64,000 nt of DNA, taken from positions 62,001-126,000 of the forward strand of contig NZ_VKNW01000006.1 of NCBI RefSeq assembly GCF_007474535.1. Reading direction: 5' to 3'. The position numbers and the translations under genes are program-made. The DNA is from Chryseobacterium echinoideorum (lineage in GTDB: Bacteria > Bacteroidota > Bacteroidia > Flavobacteriales > Weeksellaceae). Below are positions 24,879-33,724 of the stretch, piece after piece. The notes below the pieces were generated by a model, which made no database searches, was not told where the DNA came from, and saw only the letters and a program-made list of their open reading frames with translations. Numbering within the stretch: position 1 is the stretch's first letter; each line of letters starts with the position of its first letter.

Positions 24879-26153
24879 ATGTATAATTATGTCAGTGCAG
24901 AAGAAGCTATCTATACAGTAAAAAGCGGAAATCGTGTTTTCTTTCACGGAAGTGCCTGTACGCCAAATTATTTGATTGACGAGTTGGCGAGGCAATCTCA
25001 TCGGTTGGAAAACGTAGAAATGGTTTCTATTACACAACAGGGAAAAGTAGAAATTGCAAAACCACAGTATAAAGGTAAATTTTTTGTCAACTCACTCTTT
25101 GTTTCTTCTCCGGTTCGTGAAGCTGTAAACTCTGAAAGAGGAGATTTTGTGCCGGTTTTCTTAAGTGAGATCCCTATTTTGTTCAGAAAAAATATTTTAC
25201 CGCTCGATGTTGCTTTAATTACAGTTTCTCCACCAGATAAACACGGTTTTTGTACTCTCGGAACTTCTGTAGATGTAGCAAGAGCAGCTGTAGATACAGC
25301 AAAAATAATTGTAGCGGTTGTCAATCCTCTTATGCCTAGAACTCATGGTGACGGAATGATTCACATCAGCAAAATTCATAAACTGGTATGGCACGAAGAA
25401 GAGCTTCCAACGGTAGATTACGGAGCAAAGGTAGGTGCAGAAGAAATGCTGGTAGGTAAAAATGTTGCTGAACTTATAGAAGATAGATCTACCTTACAAA
25501 TGGGAATCGGAACTATTCCGGACGCTGTTTTGAAATGTCTGGGGAATCATAAGGATCTCGGAATTCACACGGAAATGTTGAGTGATGGTGTGATAGATTT
25601 AATTCAGAATGATGTTATCAATAATAAATATAAAGGGTATAATGACAATAAAACAATTACTAGCTTCTGCTTCGGAACAAGAAAGTTATATGACTATGTA
25701 GATGATAATACTGTTTTTTCGTTTGATGATGTAAGTACCGTCAATTTTCCGATCAATATCATGAGAAATAAAAAGATGGTTGCCATCAATTCTGCGATAG
25801 AAATAGATCTGACGGGACAGGTTTGCGCAGATTCTATAGGAACAATGCAGTACAGTGGAATTGGGGGGCAAATGGATTTTATGAGAGGTGCGGCGTTAAG
25901 CGAAGATGGTAAACCAATTATTGCGATCACATCAAGAACGAAAAAAGGGATTTCCAGAATTGTTCCTTTTCTGAAGCAGGGAGCGGGTGTGGTTACAACT
26001 CGGGGTCACATTCATTATGTAGTTACAGAATACGGAACAGCATATTTATATGGTAAAAATCTGCGTCAGAGAGCTCAGGAGTTGATCAGTATAGCACATC
26101 CTGATGATAGGGAAATGCTGGAAAGAGCAGCTTATGAAAGATTTAACTCTTAA
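24879..26153 (+). CDS. Acetyl-CoA hydrolase/transferase family protein (CoA-transferase)
   Basis: A 424-residue two-domain CoA-transferase of the Cat1/4-hydroxybutyrate CoA-transferase group. Visible motifs: the N-terminal GNRVFFHGSACTPN, the central MGIGTIPDAVLKCLGNHKDLGIHTEMLSDGV with the catalytic glutamate in HTEM, and the C-terminal VTEYGTAYLYGKNLRQRA. It moves CoA between acetyl-CoA and a carboxylate such as butyrate, or hydrolyses acetyl-CoA; the exact substrate cannot be read from the sequence. No neighbouring pathway gene helps to decide. It has its own start 137 bases after gpsA, beyond the terminator. Confidence 0.87.
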   Translation: MYNYVSAEEAIYTVKSGNRVFFHGSACTPNYLIDELARQSHRLENVEMVSITQQGKVEIAKPQYKGKFFVNSLFVSSPVREAVNSERGDFVPVFLSEIPILFRKNILPLDVALITVSPPDKHGFCTLGTSVDVARAAVDTAKIIVAVVNPLMPRTHGDGMIHISKIHKLVWHEEELPTVDYGAKVGAEEMLVGKNVAELIEDRSTLQMGIGTIPDAVLKCLGNHKDLGIHTEMLSDGVIDLIQNDVINNKYKGYNDNKTITSFCFGTRKLYDYVDDNTVFSFDDVSTVNFPINIMRNKKMVAINSAIEIDLTGQVCADSIGTMQYSGIGGQMDFMRGAALSEDGKPIIAITSRTKKGISRIVPFLKQGAGVVTTRGHIHYVVTEYGTAYLYGKNLRQRAQELISIAHPDDREMLERAAYERFNS

Positions 26154-26257
26154 ATTTTTATAAAAAATCATTTTTGATGGATATATTTAGTATATTGTAG
26201 TATAAATGTGATTGGCGGCAGTATTTTGCCAATAGCAATTTTTTTAAAAGAACATAA

Positions 26258-27037
26258 TTGAAAACAATATATAATTCCATAAAGGAAGATATTCTGAAGC
26301 ATTCTAAGGTTTCTAATTCAATATTGGGAAAAACCTCAGGATGGAAAAGAAGTCATTTCGTAATCTTGTCCGAAATTATAAAAGATGAATTGGCTGCTTC
26401 TGAAGAGCTTCGGGATGAGAAAAAGTTTGAGCTGGGAAATACAATTTCTCACGTTACATTACAACGGTTTTTTGAAAGTGAATACCACGAAAAGACCCAT
26501 AATGATCTTAGGTTTTTAAAAACTCTGGATAAGATTTGTATATTTTTAGGCTTCAAAGATCTTAACTCATATATTCAGAATTTTCGTAAACTGGTAAATA
26601 ATTCAGAAACCCATCATAAAAATAATTTCACAAAAGATATAATATATCAATACTGCTCTTCAGTTTTTGAGTTGTACAAAAATTTTCCCATTCTAAAACT
26701 TGAGCTGTTTAAAGATCTTGTATTTGATAATTCTCCTTTTTTAGAACGAGCATCTAATTTTAGCAGGGAACTCTGTGAAAGAGAATTTGAATTGGTGACT
26801 AAGAACAACCGTTCAAATTACGAAGTTTTTGATATTAATATTCTTACCGATGAGCCAGATAAAAAAATATTGGAAGCACAGGAATTCTGGAATTTACTTT
26901 TCAAGACAGGTTCAGGAGAAGAGCATTTTGTTAATCAATTAAATACACAGATTTATTTTATTCGTAAAATAAATGATGAATGGAAAATTTGGGATAATTA
27001 TAATCCCGATGCGGGAAGGTTAAATAATAAAAAATAA
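26258..27037 (+). CDS. Protein of unknown function with a TTG start
   Basis: A 259-residue protein that I do not recognise. The frame begins with TTG right after an in-frame TAA (26255-26257), and the first 100 codons contain no ATG, so TTG is the only reasonable start. The N-terminal 115 residues are helical and basic (LGKTSGWKRSHFVILSEIIKDELAASEELRDEKKFELG, then TLQRFF and FLKTLDKICIFLGFKDLNSYI). That looks like a conserved DNA-binding-like module seen in several Flavobacteriia proteins. The C-terminal part (EREFELVTKNNRSNYEVFDINILTDEPDKK, then EHFVNQLNTQIYFIRKINDEWKIWDNYNPD) is reminiscent of an NTF2-like or SnoaL-type sensor fold, without certainty. A terminator begins at its stop. Confidence 0.65.
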   Translation: MKTIYNSIKEDILKHSKVSNSILGKTSGWKRSHFVILSEIIKDELAASEELRDEKKFELGNTISHVTLQRFFESEYHEKTHNDLRFLKTLDKICIFLGFKDLNSYIQNFRKLVNNSETHHKNNFTKDIIYQYCSSVFELYKNFPILKLELFKDLVFDNSPFLERASNFSRELCEREFELVTKNNRSNYEVFDINILTDEPDKKILEAQEFWNLLFKTGSGEEHFVNQLNTQIYFIRKINDEWKIWDNYNPDAGRLNNKK

Positions 27038-27062
27038 AAGCCGTAATTATTTACGGCTTTTT
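27037..27062 (+). terminator. Terminator beginning at the stop codon of the unknown gene
   Basis: AAAGCCGTAA (27037-27046), loop TTAT and TTACGGCTTT (27051-27060), with two further T. Confidence 0.85.
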
Positions 27063-27267
27063 CAAATTGAAATAACTTATCTTCAACATCTGTTTTCCTT
27101 AGCAAATGTATATTTTTTTATTATAATCGCATTAAACTTAATTTTACTTAAATGAACTCTTTTATTTGTTGTTAATTTGATAATGTTGTTTTGATTGATC
27201 TGCAATTATTTATTATTTCTCAGAATTTTGTAATTTGCAAACAAAATAAAAGTAAAAAATAGAAAAT

Positions 27268-28398
27268 ATGTCAACACTCACATTCGCCGAGAAAATTGCT
27301 CAGGCAGAAAATTTTTTGCCAATCAACGGTACTGATTATATCGAATTTTACGTTGGAAATGCAAAGCAGGCTGCGCACTTTTACAAAACTGCTTTTGGTT
27401 TTCAGTCTCTTGCGTATGCAGGACCGGAAACCGGAGTTAGAGATCGTGCTTCTTACGTCCTTCAGCAGGGAAAAATCAGATTAATTCTTACTACAGGATT
27501 GAAATCTGACTCTCCAATTTGTGAGCATGTAAAAAAACATGGTGATGGGGTAAAAATTTTGGCACTTTGGGTAGATGATGCTTACGCAGCATTTGAAGAA
27601 ACTACAAAAAGAGGAGGGAAGCCTTATTTGGAACCGGTAACATTATCTGATGAGCAAGGTGAGGTTAGAATGTCAGGAATTTATACATACGGGGAAACAG
27701 TGCATATGTTTGTTGAAAGAAAAAACTACAACGGAACATTTATGCCGGGATACGAAAAATGGGAAAGTGATTATCAGCCGGAAGATGCAGGTTTGCTGTA
27801 TGTAGACCATTGTGTAGGGAATGTAGGATGGGACAGAATGATTCCTACCGTAGAATGGTACGAAAAAGTAATGGGATTTGTAAATATTCTTTCTTTCGAT
27901 GATAAACAGATCAATACCGAATATTCTGCATTAATGTCAAAAGTAATGTCAAACGGTAACGGATACGCAAAATTTCCTATCAACGAGCCTGCGGAAGGTA
28001 AAAAGAAATCTCAGGTAGAAGAATATCTTGATTTCTATGAAGGGGAAGGAGTACAGCATATTGCAGTAGCAACCAAAGATATTATCCATACGGTTACAGA
28101 ATTGAAAAAAAGAGGAGTAGAATTCCTTTCTGCTCCTCCGGAAGCTTATTATGAAATGGTTCCTGAAAGAGTGGGACATATTGATGAAGATTTGAAAAAA
28201 TTACAAGATCTTGGTATCTTAATTGATCATGATGAGGAAGGCTATTTGCTTCAGATTTTTACAAAGCCGGTAGAAGACCGCCCGACTTTGTTTTTTGAAA
28301 TCATTGAAAGACATGGTGCCCAAAGTTTCGGAGCTGGAAATTTCAAAGCATTATTTGAAGCTTTGGAAAGAGAGCAGGAAAGAAGAGGTAATCTTTAA
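27268..28398 (+). CDS. hppD: 4-Hydroxyphenylpyruvate dioxygenase
   Basis: Converts 4-hydroxyphenylpyruvate to homogentisate in tyrosine breakdown, using Fe(II) and O2. It is 376 residues with two vicinal-oxygen-chelate domains. The iron ligands are visible as His181 (DHCVGNV), His264 (VQHIAVAT) and Glu344 (FFEIIER), followed by the closing signature RHGAQSFGAGNFKALFEALE. The length and motif spacing are those of the bacterial enzyme. It heads a cluster that contains fahA and a flavin reductase. Homogentisate 1,2-dioxygenase, the next enzyme of the pathway, is not in this window. Confidence 0.95.
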   Translation: MSTLTFAEKIAQAENFLPINGTDYIEFYVGNAKQAAHFYKTAFGFQSLAYAGPETGVRDRASYVLQQGKIRLILTTGLKSDSPICEHVKKHGDGVKILALWVDDAYAAFEETTKRGGKPYLEPVTLSDEQGEVRMSGIYTYGETVHMFVERKNYNGTFMPGYEKWESDYQPEDAGLLYVDHCVGNVGWDRMIPTVEWYEKVMGFVNILSFDDKQINTEYSALMSKVMSNGNGYAKFPINEPAEGKKKSQVEEYLDFYEGEGVQHIAVATKDIIHTVTELKKRGVEFLSAPPEAYYEMVPERVGHIDEDLKKLQDLGILIDHDEEGYLLQIFTKPVEDRPTLFFEIIERHGAQSFGAGNFKALFEALEREQERRGNL

Positions 28399-28415
28399 TT
28401 TTATTTGCAATATTA

Positions 28416-28452
28416 GGTTTTGTCAGGATGCAGATCTTGACAAAACTTTTTT
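28416..28452 (+). terminator. Terminator of hppD
   Basis: GTTTTGTCA (28417-28425) pairs with TGACAAAAC (28438-28446) and is followed by a run of T. It separates hppD from the small exported protein gene. Confidence 0.8.
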
Positions 28453-28465
28453 AATACCAATTTAG

Positions 28466-28924
28466 ATGAGAAAAATTTTTATTGGAATACTTTTGATGAC
28501 AGGTTTTGCATTCAATGCCCAAAACTATAGCGCCATCAATGATATTCTTACTTTACTTGAAGAAAAAAGAGGGATTAATCAGAATCTTGAAAACCTTAGT
28601 GTTGACAACAAAAAATTTGTTCTGATAAAAGATTTTCCGGATCATACGGAAAGAAGTTTTATCATTATCAAAGGTAAAGATGCAACGTATGTGGAAATGT
28701 TCGATGATAAATCTACCGGACAAAGCAGTTCCAATGTTTTCAGCGGAGATATTTTGAGAAAGAAAAATATCGTTTCTCTGCGTGCAGACAGACTGGAAAA
28801 TAAAAGAATTCCTATTCCTGTTACCAAAACATTACTTCTTACCAGGCAAAAAGAAATTCTTTATCTTATAGACATCAATTCTCGTGAAAGGTGGATTGAT
28901 GAAAAAGCATATTCAAAAAAATAA
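28466..28924 (+). CDS. Small exported protein in the tyrosine-degradation cluster
   Basis: A 152-residue protein with a signal peptide (MRKIFIGILLMTGFAFNAQ) cleaved before NYSAIN. The mature part has a short helix (INDILTLLEEKRGI) and then strands (KKFVLIKDFPDHTERSFIIIKGKDATYVEMFDD). No cysteine or catalytic motif is visible. The family is unknown to me, probably Flavobacteriia-specific. It lies between hppD and fahA, 37 bases before the latter, so it may be co-transcribed with fahA. Nothing shows that it acts in tyrosine metabolism. Confidence 0.6.
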   Translation: MRKIFIGILLMTGFAFNAQNYSAINDILTLLEEKRGINQNLENLSVDNKKFVLIKDFPDHTERSFIIIKGKDATYVEMFDDKSTGQSSSNVFSGDILRKKNIVSLRADRLENKRIPIPVTKTLLLTRQKEILYLIDINSRERWIDEKAYSKK

Positions 28925-28961
28925 AAAACAGATCAGGTTTTGGTCTTAAAATTTAAAAATT

Positions 28962-30209
28962 ATGAAATCATTTGTAGAATATTCATCAAATTCAGATTTT
29001 TCTGTACACAATATCCCATTTGGCGTAGCGGTTTTCAATAAAGAATTCATTGCATGCTGCACAAGAATCGGAGATCAGGTTATTGATCTTGCTACCTTGT
29101 ACGATTTAGGATATTTTGAAGAAATAGAAGGTCTTGATGACAATGTTTTTGAAGCCTATACTTTAAATGAATTTATTGAACTAGGAAAACCGGTGACAAA
29201 TACGGTTCGTCTCAAAATTCAGGAATTATTAAACGAAGGTTCTATCTTGTCGAAAGACGAAAAAACAATAGAAGAGGCTTTTTACAATCTTGATGAGGTT
29301 AAAATGATGATGCCTGTACATGTTCCGAATTATACTGATTTTTACAGCAGCATAGAACATGCAACCAATGTAGGTAAAATGTTCAGAGATCCTGCAAACG
29401 CTCTGCTCCCGAACTGGAAGCATCTTCCGGTAGGTTATCACGGTAGAGCTTCATCCATTGTGGTTTCCGGTACGGAAATTAACCGCCCGAAAGGTCAGAT
29501 GAAACCTTCAGATGCTGATCAACCTGTTTTCGGACCATGTAAGCAATTGGATTTCGAGCTGGAAATGGCTTTCATTATCAATAAGAATACAGAAATGGGC
29601 GAAAGTATTTCTACTAAAGATGCTGAAGATGCTATTTTTGGAATGGTTGTTTTTAATGACTGGTCGGCAAGAGACATTCAGTCTTGGGAATACGTTCCGT
29701 TAGGACCTTTTTTAGCTAAAAATTTCGGTTCGTCTGTTTCTCCGTGGGTAGTAACTCTTGAAGCGTTGGAGCCGTTCAGAACAGCTTCACCAAAGCAGGA
29801 ACCTGAAGTTTTGGATTACCTGAAATTTGAAGGAGACAAAAATTACAATATTAATCTGGAAGTTTACCTTAAACCTGAAAATGGTGAAGAAAACTTAATC
29901 TCAGAGAGCAACTACAAATTCATGTACTGGAATATGACGCAGCAATTGGCGCATCATACAGTCAACGGATGTAATCTGGAAGTGGGAGATATGTATGCAA
30001 GCGGAACTATTTCAGGAAGCGATCCTAAATCTTTTGGTTCTATGCTGGAGCTAACCTGGAGAGGTCAAAATCCAATAACATTAAGCAATGGTGAAGAAAG
30101 AAAATTCATCAATGATAATGACACAGTTACCATGAAAGCCTGGGCTGAAAAAGATGGTGTGAGAGTTGGTTTCGGTGAAGTTTCCGGTAAAATTGTTCCT
30201 ACGAATTAA
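28962..30209 (+). CDS. fahA: Fumarylacetoacetase
   Basis: Hydrolyses fumarylacetoacetate to fumarate and acetoacetate, the last step of tyrosine and homogentisate catabolism. At 415 residues it has the full length of the family. The N-terminal SH3-like part carries NIPFGVAVF. The catalytic domain has DFYSSIEHATNVGKMFR, the LPVGYHGRASSIV motif with the catalytic histidine, and the metal-binding LDFELEMAFII, VFNDWSARDIQSWEYVPLGPFLAKNF. The C-terminus (CNLEVGDMYASGTISGSDPKSFGSMLEL) is typical. It lies in the cluster with hppD and a flavin reductase. Confidence 0.95.
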   Translation: MKSFVEYSSNSDFSVHNIPFGVAVFNKEFIACCTRIGDQVIDLATLYDLGYFEEIEGLDDNVFEAYTLNEFIELGKPVTNTVRLKIQELLNEGSILSKDEKTIEEAFYNLDEVKMMMPVHVPNYTDFYSSIEHATNVGKMFRDPANALLPNWKHLPVGYHGRASSIVVSGTEINRPKGQMKPSDADQPVFGPCKQLDFELEMAFIINKNTEMGESISTKDAEDAIFGMVVFNDWSARDIQSWEYVPLGPFLAKNFGSSVSPWVVTLEALEPFRTASPKQEPEVLDYLKFEGDKNYNINLEVYLKPENGEENLISESNYKFMYWNMTQQLAHHTVNGCNLEVGDMYASGTISGSDPKSFGSMLELTWRGQNPITLSNGEERKFINDNDTVTMKAWAEKDGVRVGFGEVSGKIVPTN

Positions 30210-30341
30210 TTTTTTACCATAATATCTTGACCCATCAGTCACATAAAGAGTCTAAACTTTTAACTTATAGATTCTAAAATATTTTAAACCAATTAAACTT
30301 AAATTTAATGTGACACAGATGTCAACGAAATTTAAATAGTA

Positions 30342-31163
30342 ATGAAAACAATTAGCCCATCTGAAATATCCCCTGTTCAATTACAAACCGTCATGCAGAC
30401 CGCTGTTTCGCCGCGTCCTATTGCATTGGCTTCAACGGTTGATAAAGACGGTAATCCCAATTTATCTCCGTTCAGTTTTTTCAATATGTTCAGTACAGTT
30501 CCGCCGGTTTTGATTTTTTCTCCATCCAGAAGAGTTCGTGATAATACCACAAAACATACCTTGGAAAATGTTTTGGAAACATCTGAAGTAGTGATCGGAA
30601 CTGTAAATTTTCCGATTGTGCAGCAAATTTCTCTGGCTTCAACAGAATACGGAGATGATGTTAACGAATTCATTAAATCTGGTCTTACCATGAAAGATGC
30701 TGATTTGGTTCAGCCGAAACTAATTGCAGAATGTCCTGTTAATTTTGAATGCAAAGTCTTAGAAGTTAAAGCTCTCGGAGATCAGGGCGGAGCAGGAAAC
30801 CTTGTGATTTGTGAAGTAATGAAAATTCATATCCGGGAAGAATATCTTGATGAAAATGGTAATCTTGATCAGGTAAAATTAGATATGGTTGCAAGATTAG
30901 GCAGCAACTGGTATTCAAGAAATAACGAATACAATCTTTTTGAAGTTCCTAAGCCATTGGTGACAAAAGGAATCGGATTTGATCAGCTTCCCGATTCAAT
31001 CAGGTTAAGTAAAATATTTACCGGAAATGATTTGGGAATGCTTGCAAATGTTGAAGTTTTGCCTTCTGCAGATTGCTATTCAGAAGAAGATATTCATCTT
31101 TCTGCGCAAAAGCTATTGCTGGAAAACAAAATTGATGAAGCCTGGAAGGTTTTAATTAAATAA
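30342..31163 (+). CDS. Flavin reductase-like, FMN-binding split-barrel protein
   Basis: A 273-residue protein of the flavin reductase-like FMN-binding family. Characteristic are TAVSPRPIALASTVDKDGNPNLSPFSFFNMFSTVPPV (positions 20-55 hold the FMN phosphate contacts) and the later STEYGDDVNEF and ECPVNFECKVLEV. Such proteins use NAD(P)H to reduce FMN for a partner oxygenase or act as flavoredoxins. In many Bacteroidota a gene of this type sits with the homogentisate genes, as here, but its role there is not established. The C-terminal tail is helical. The HipA-like gene begins 16 bases after its stop. Confidence 0.85.
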   Translation: MKTISPSEISPVQLQTVMQTAVSPRPIALASTVDKDGNPNLSPFSFFNMFSTVPPVLIFSPSRRVRDNTTKHTLENVLETSEVVIGTVNFPIVQQISLASTEYGDDVNEFIKSGLTMKDADLVQPKLIAECPVNFECKVLEVKALGDQGGAGNLVICEVMKIHIREEYLDENGNLDQVKLDMVARLGSNWYSRNNEYNLFEVPKPLVTKGIGFDQLPDSIRLSKIFTGNDLGMLANVEVLPSADCYSEEDIHLSAQKLLLENKIDEAWKVLIK

Positions 31164-31178
31164 TTGCTGAATATCTTA

Positions 31179-31952
31179 ATGAATAATCTACGTACCGTAA
31201 CTGTGATGAGATACATCCTCCCGCTTAGAGAGGGAGGATCTCTTCCTGCTTTGGCTGAAGCTGATGACGGCTTTAAGTATGTTTTGAAATTTCGTGGTGC
31301 TGGTCATGGGGTCAAAATGCTGATTTCTGAATTGTTGGGCGGTAAAATTGCACAGGCTCTTGAACTTCCTATTCCTGAAATTGTATTTGCTTATCTGGAT
31401 GTAGATTTTGGAAGAGCTGAAGCGGATGAAGAAATTCAGGATCTGTTAAAATTTTCAGAGGGTCTCAATTTGGGACTTCATTATCTTTCCGGCTCAATTG
31501 CTTATGACCCCTCGGTTCGGGTAGATACTCTTTTAGCATCAAAGATTGTATGGTTTGATGCCTTTATCACCAATATTGATCGCACGTTCAAAAATACAAA
31601 TCTTTTGATGTGGCATAAAGAGCTTTGGGTTATTGATAATGGGGCATCGTTCTACTTTCATCACTCTTGGCAAAACTTCGACGCTGCTGCAAAAACACCA
31701 TTCAAATATATAAAAGATCATGTTTTGCTTCCTCAGGCTTCCAGACTTGATGAGGCAGACCAGTTCGCGCATCAGGTTCTGAATGACCAGATTTTCAGGG
31801 ATATTGTCAATGCTATTCCGCAGGATTGGCTGCATTGGGACGATGCAGAAGAAAGTCCGGATGAAATTCGTGAGGTGTATTTTAATTTCCTAAAGACAAG
31901 GTTAGAAAATTCTTTAATTTTTTTAAATGAAGCCAAAAATGCAGGAAGATAA
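31179..31952 (+). CDS. HipA-like kinase (HipA family, short form)
   Basis: A 257-residue kinase-fold protein started at the ATG at 31179. The N-terminal part (YVLKFRGAGHGVKMLISELLGGKIAQAL) holds the ATP-contacting lysine and the LxGE-like helix of this family. The core has WFDAFITNIDRTFKNTNLLMW, where Asn-Ile-Asp-Arg is the catalytic loop, and ELWVIDNGASFYFHH, where Asp is the Mg-binding residue. It lacks the HipA N-terminal extension and a HipB antitoxin. It overlaps a DUF3037 gene by 26 bases. This pair recurs in many genomes and the DUF3037 protein may be the regulator or target. Substrate unknown. Confidence 0.82.
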   Translation: MNNLRTVTVMRYILPLREGGSLPALAEADDGFKYVLKFRGAGHGVKMLISELLGGKIAQALELPIPEIVFAYLDVDFGRAEADEEIQDLLKFSEGLNLGLHYLSGSIAYDPSVRVDTLLASKIVWFDAFITNIDRTFKNTNLLMWHKELWVIDNGASFYFHHSWQNFDAAAKTPFKYIKDHVLLPQASRLDEADQFAHQVLNDQIFRDIVNAIPQDWLHWDDAEESPDEIREVYFNFLKTRLENSLIFLNEAKNAGR

Positions 31953-32322
31953 AGTTTATGAATATGCAGTAATAAGGCTGGTTCCGAAAGTTGAAAGAGA
32001 AGAGTTTTTCAATATTGGTTTAATCTTGTTTTGCAAAAAAGAAAAATACATAAAATCACGCTTTTATCTCTGTCCTGATAAGTTCAGGCTTATGCGAAGC
32101 CAGCTTGATTATAAGGAGATTTTAGAAAATCTGAGGAGTTTCGAGAATATCGCTGATGGTAATAAAGAAGGCGGTCCTATTGCAATGATGGATATTCCTG
32201 AACGTTTCAGATGGTTGACTGCGATCAGGAGCTCGGTTGTTCAGACTTCAAGACCTCATCCTGGAAAATCTAAAAACCTTGACGAAACATTCCATCAACT
32301 TTTTGAGGAGCTGGTTATCTGA
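31927..32322 (+). CDS. DUF3037 protein paired with a HipA-like kinase
   Basis: A 131-residue protein that starts inside the kinase gene (ATG at 31927, with a second at 31939). The DUF3037 hallmarks are YEYAVIRLVPKVEREEFFNIGLILFCK near the N-terminus and RFRWLTAIRSSVVQTSRPHPG in the C-terminal half. Its function is not known. The conserved coupling with HipA-like kinases, including overlapping reading frames, points to a shared complex or toxin-antitoxin-like relation. There is no signal peptide. Confidence 0.85.
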   Translation: MKPKMQEDKVYEYAVIRLVPKVEREEFFNIGLILFCKKEKYIKSRFYLCPDKFRLMRSQLDYKEILENLRSFENIADGNKEGGPIAMMDIPERFRWLTAIRSSVVQTSRPHPGKSKNLDETFHQLFEELVI

Positions 32323-32388
32323 ATTTTATGTTAGTATTTATCCTATACAATTAAACTCAATTTTTGTTTGATATTCTTAAAACTGAAA

Positions 32389-32509
32389 TTAGTCTGAGTT
32401 CAGTTTAAATTTTTATATTCAAATATTTCTTACCAATTAAAAATTTCAAATTCTCAATTTACAGTATAATATTATCGTTATAAGGAAACTTAAACCGAAC
32501 TCAGACTAA
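32389..32509. repeat. Twenty-base inverted repeat enclosing 81 bases
   Basis: TTAGTCTGAGTTCAGTTTAA (32389-32408) faces TTAAACCGAACTCAGACTAA (32490-32509), 19 of 20 bases complementary. The enclosed DNA is AT-rich and non-coding. The right arm ends two bases before the true stop of the frameshifted surface gene. It could be a long-stem terminator or a degenerate small inverted-repeat element. Confidence 0.75.
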
Positions 32510-32511
32510 AA

Positions 32512-33398
32512 CTATCGTATTTTGTAGACTGAAATTTCTGCTGATTTGTCTGTAAGAAGCCCTACATTTAATCCTCCCTGCACCAAACAAACCGTAATCG
32601 ATCTCCTGCTTTTAATTGGTATATGTGGCTGATTTGTCCTTGGGTAAGAGTAATGTTTACACCAATAGTAACGGCATCAAGCGGAAAAGGAAGTTGTAAA
32701 TTGAGTAAGTTTATTCCTCCAAATCGTCGATAGTCTAATAGTGATGTGGTGGATGCGGTTGTTTTTGTAATCGCAATCCCGGGTAAATTTGATAAGACTT
32801 CTGCAGATATTCCCTGCCCAATTCTGAAACTGTAATTGATATGATAAAAACCATCAGATGGAGCTACATATTCATTGTTGGAAACCTGAGCTGTAGCAAT
32901 TTCTGTGTTAACATTCCCGGAGGTTGAGCTTAAAGGAATATAATTGAAATTGCTGGAAAAAAGACTTAGGCTTATGTTTATTAATGATAGATTTCCTGAA
33001 AATTTTGCAGCGTATACACTGCTTGATGGTGTGCTTTCACTGGATGACATGTGATTCCAGATGCCTAATGTGCTGTTTGGATGCGTGTAGTAAGCATCAT
33101 ATATATAAAGACCTTTAGTCTTTACATCCTGTGTTTTTGGTTCGGTATTGCCCGGATTGGTAACTGGACTTGTTACATAGACAATCGCTCCATGTTGAGC
33201 AGAACCATAAGCTGATGCTTTTAATGTTAATGAATCCCCGGATATTCTTGGAGGAATAATACCGTCAGAAAATTTAAGATCTGAAACTTTTTCTACGTGA
33301 AGGGTAGCTTTTGGAGATTCTGTATTAATTCCTACCTGTCCTTTTGTAATATTACTCATAAAAAGTAAAACTATTACCGTAATAAATGTGTTTTTCAT
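32512..33398 (-). pseudogene. Secreted surface protein gene with a C-terminal frameshift
   Basis: The protein has a signal peptide (MKNTFITVIVLLFMSNITKG) and the Bacteroidota surface-protein start QVGINTESPKATLHVE, then strand-rich sequence ending in a C1q/TNF-like domain (GFYHINYSFRIGQG and YQLKAGDRLRF). The frame from 33398 ends early at 32568 with VWCRED. In the next frame the same DNA continues naturally as ITVCLVQGGLNVGLLTDK and ends SAEISVYKIR with TAG at 32512-32514. A one-base deletion near 32595-32605 would explain this. The local sequence (GATCGATTACGG) is not a homopolymer, so slippage is not an obvious cause. The intact product is probably outer-surface or secreted. It could be a sequencing error. 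Confidence 0.7.
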
Positions 33399-33724
33399 GT
33401 TAATAAATTTTATAGTTGGTGTAGTAAATTTACGAAAAATTAACTTGATACAGCTAAAATTTACATTTTAACATGGTTTTTCCGTGTTTTTACGGTATAT
33501 ATTATGTTAAATAAGGTTATTATTTAAGGTTTTGATAAATTGAATCTATTGTTTTTTAAAAATCGTTAGATAAATTTAATCAAGAGACTGGTGTATTTGT
33601 ATAAGTGAGATCAAATATTTGATCTTGAATGTTATACTAAATGAAGTTCAGTCATTTTTATTTAATGTGAAGTTTTGTCTTTAAGATGCAATGAGAACAA
33701 AAGCGGATAGTTTAAGCGGTTTTC
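33399..33724. other. 326-base AT-rich gene-free spacer
   Basis: Lies between the frameshifted surface gene and dtd, both on the minus strand. I see no open frame, RNA gene or strong hairpin. It contains the promoter of the surface gene, with a near-consensus minus-strand TAAATTTA close to 33430. Confidence 0.5.
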
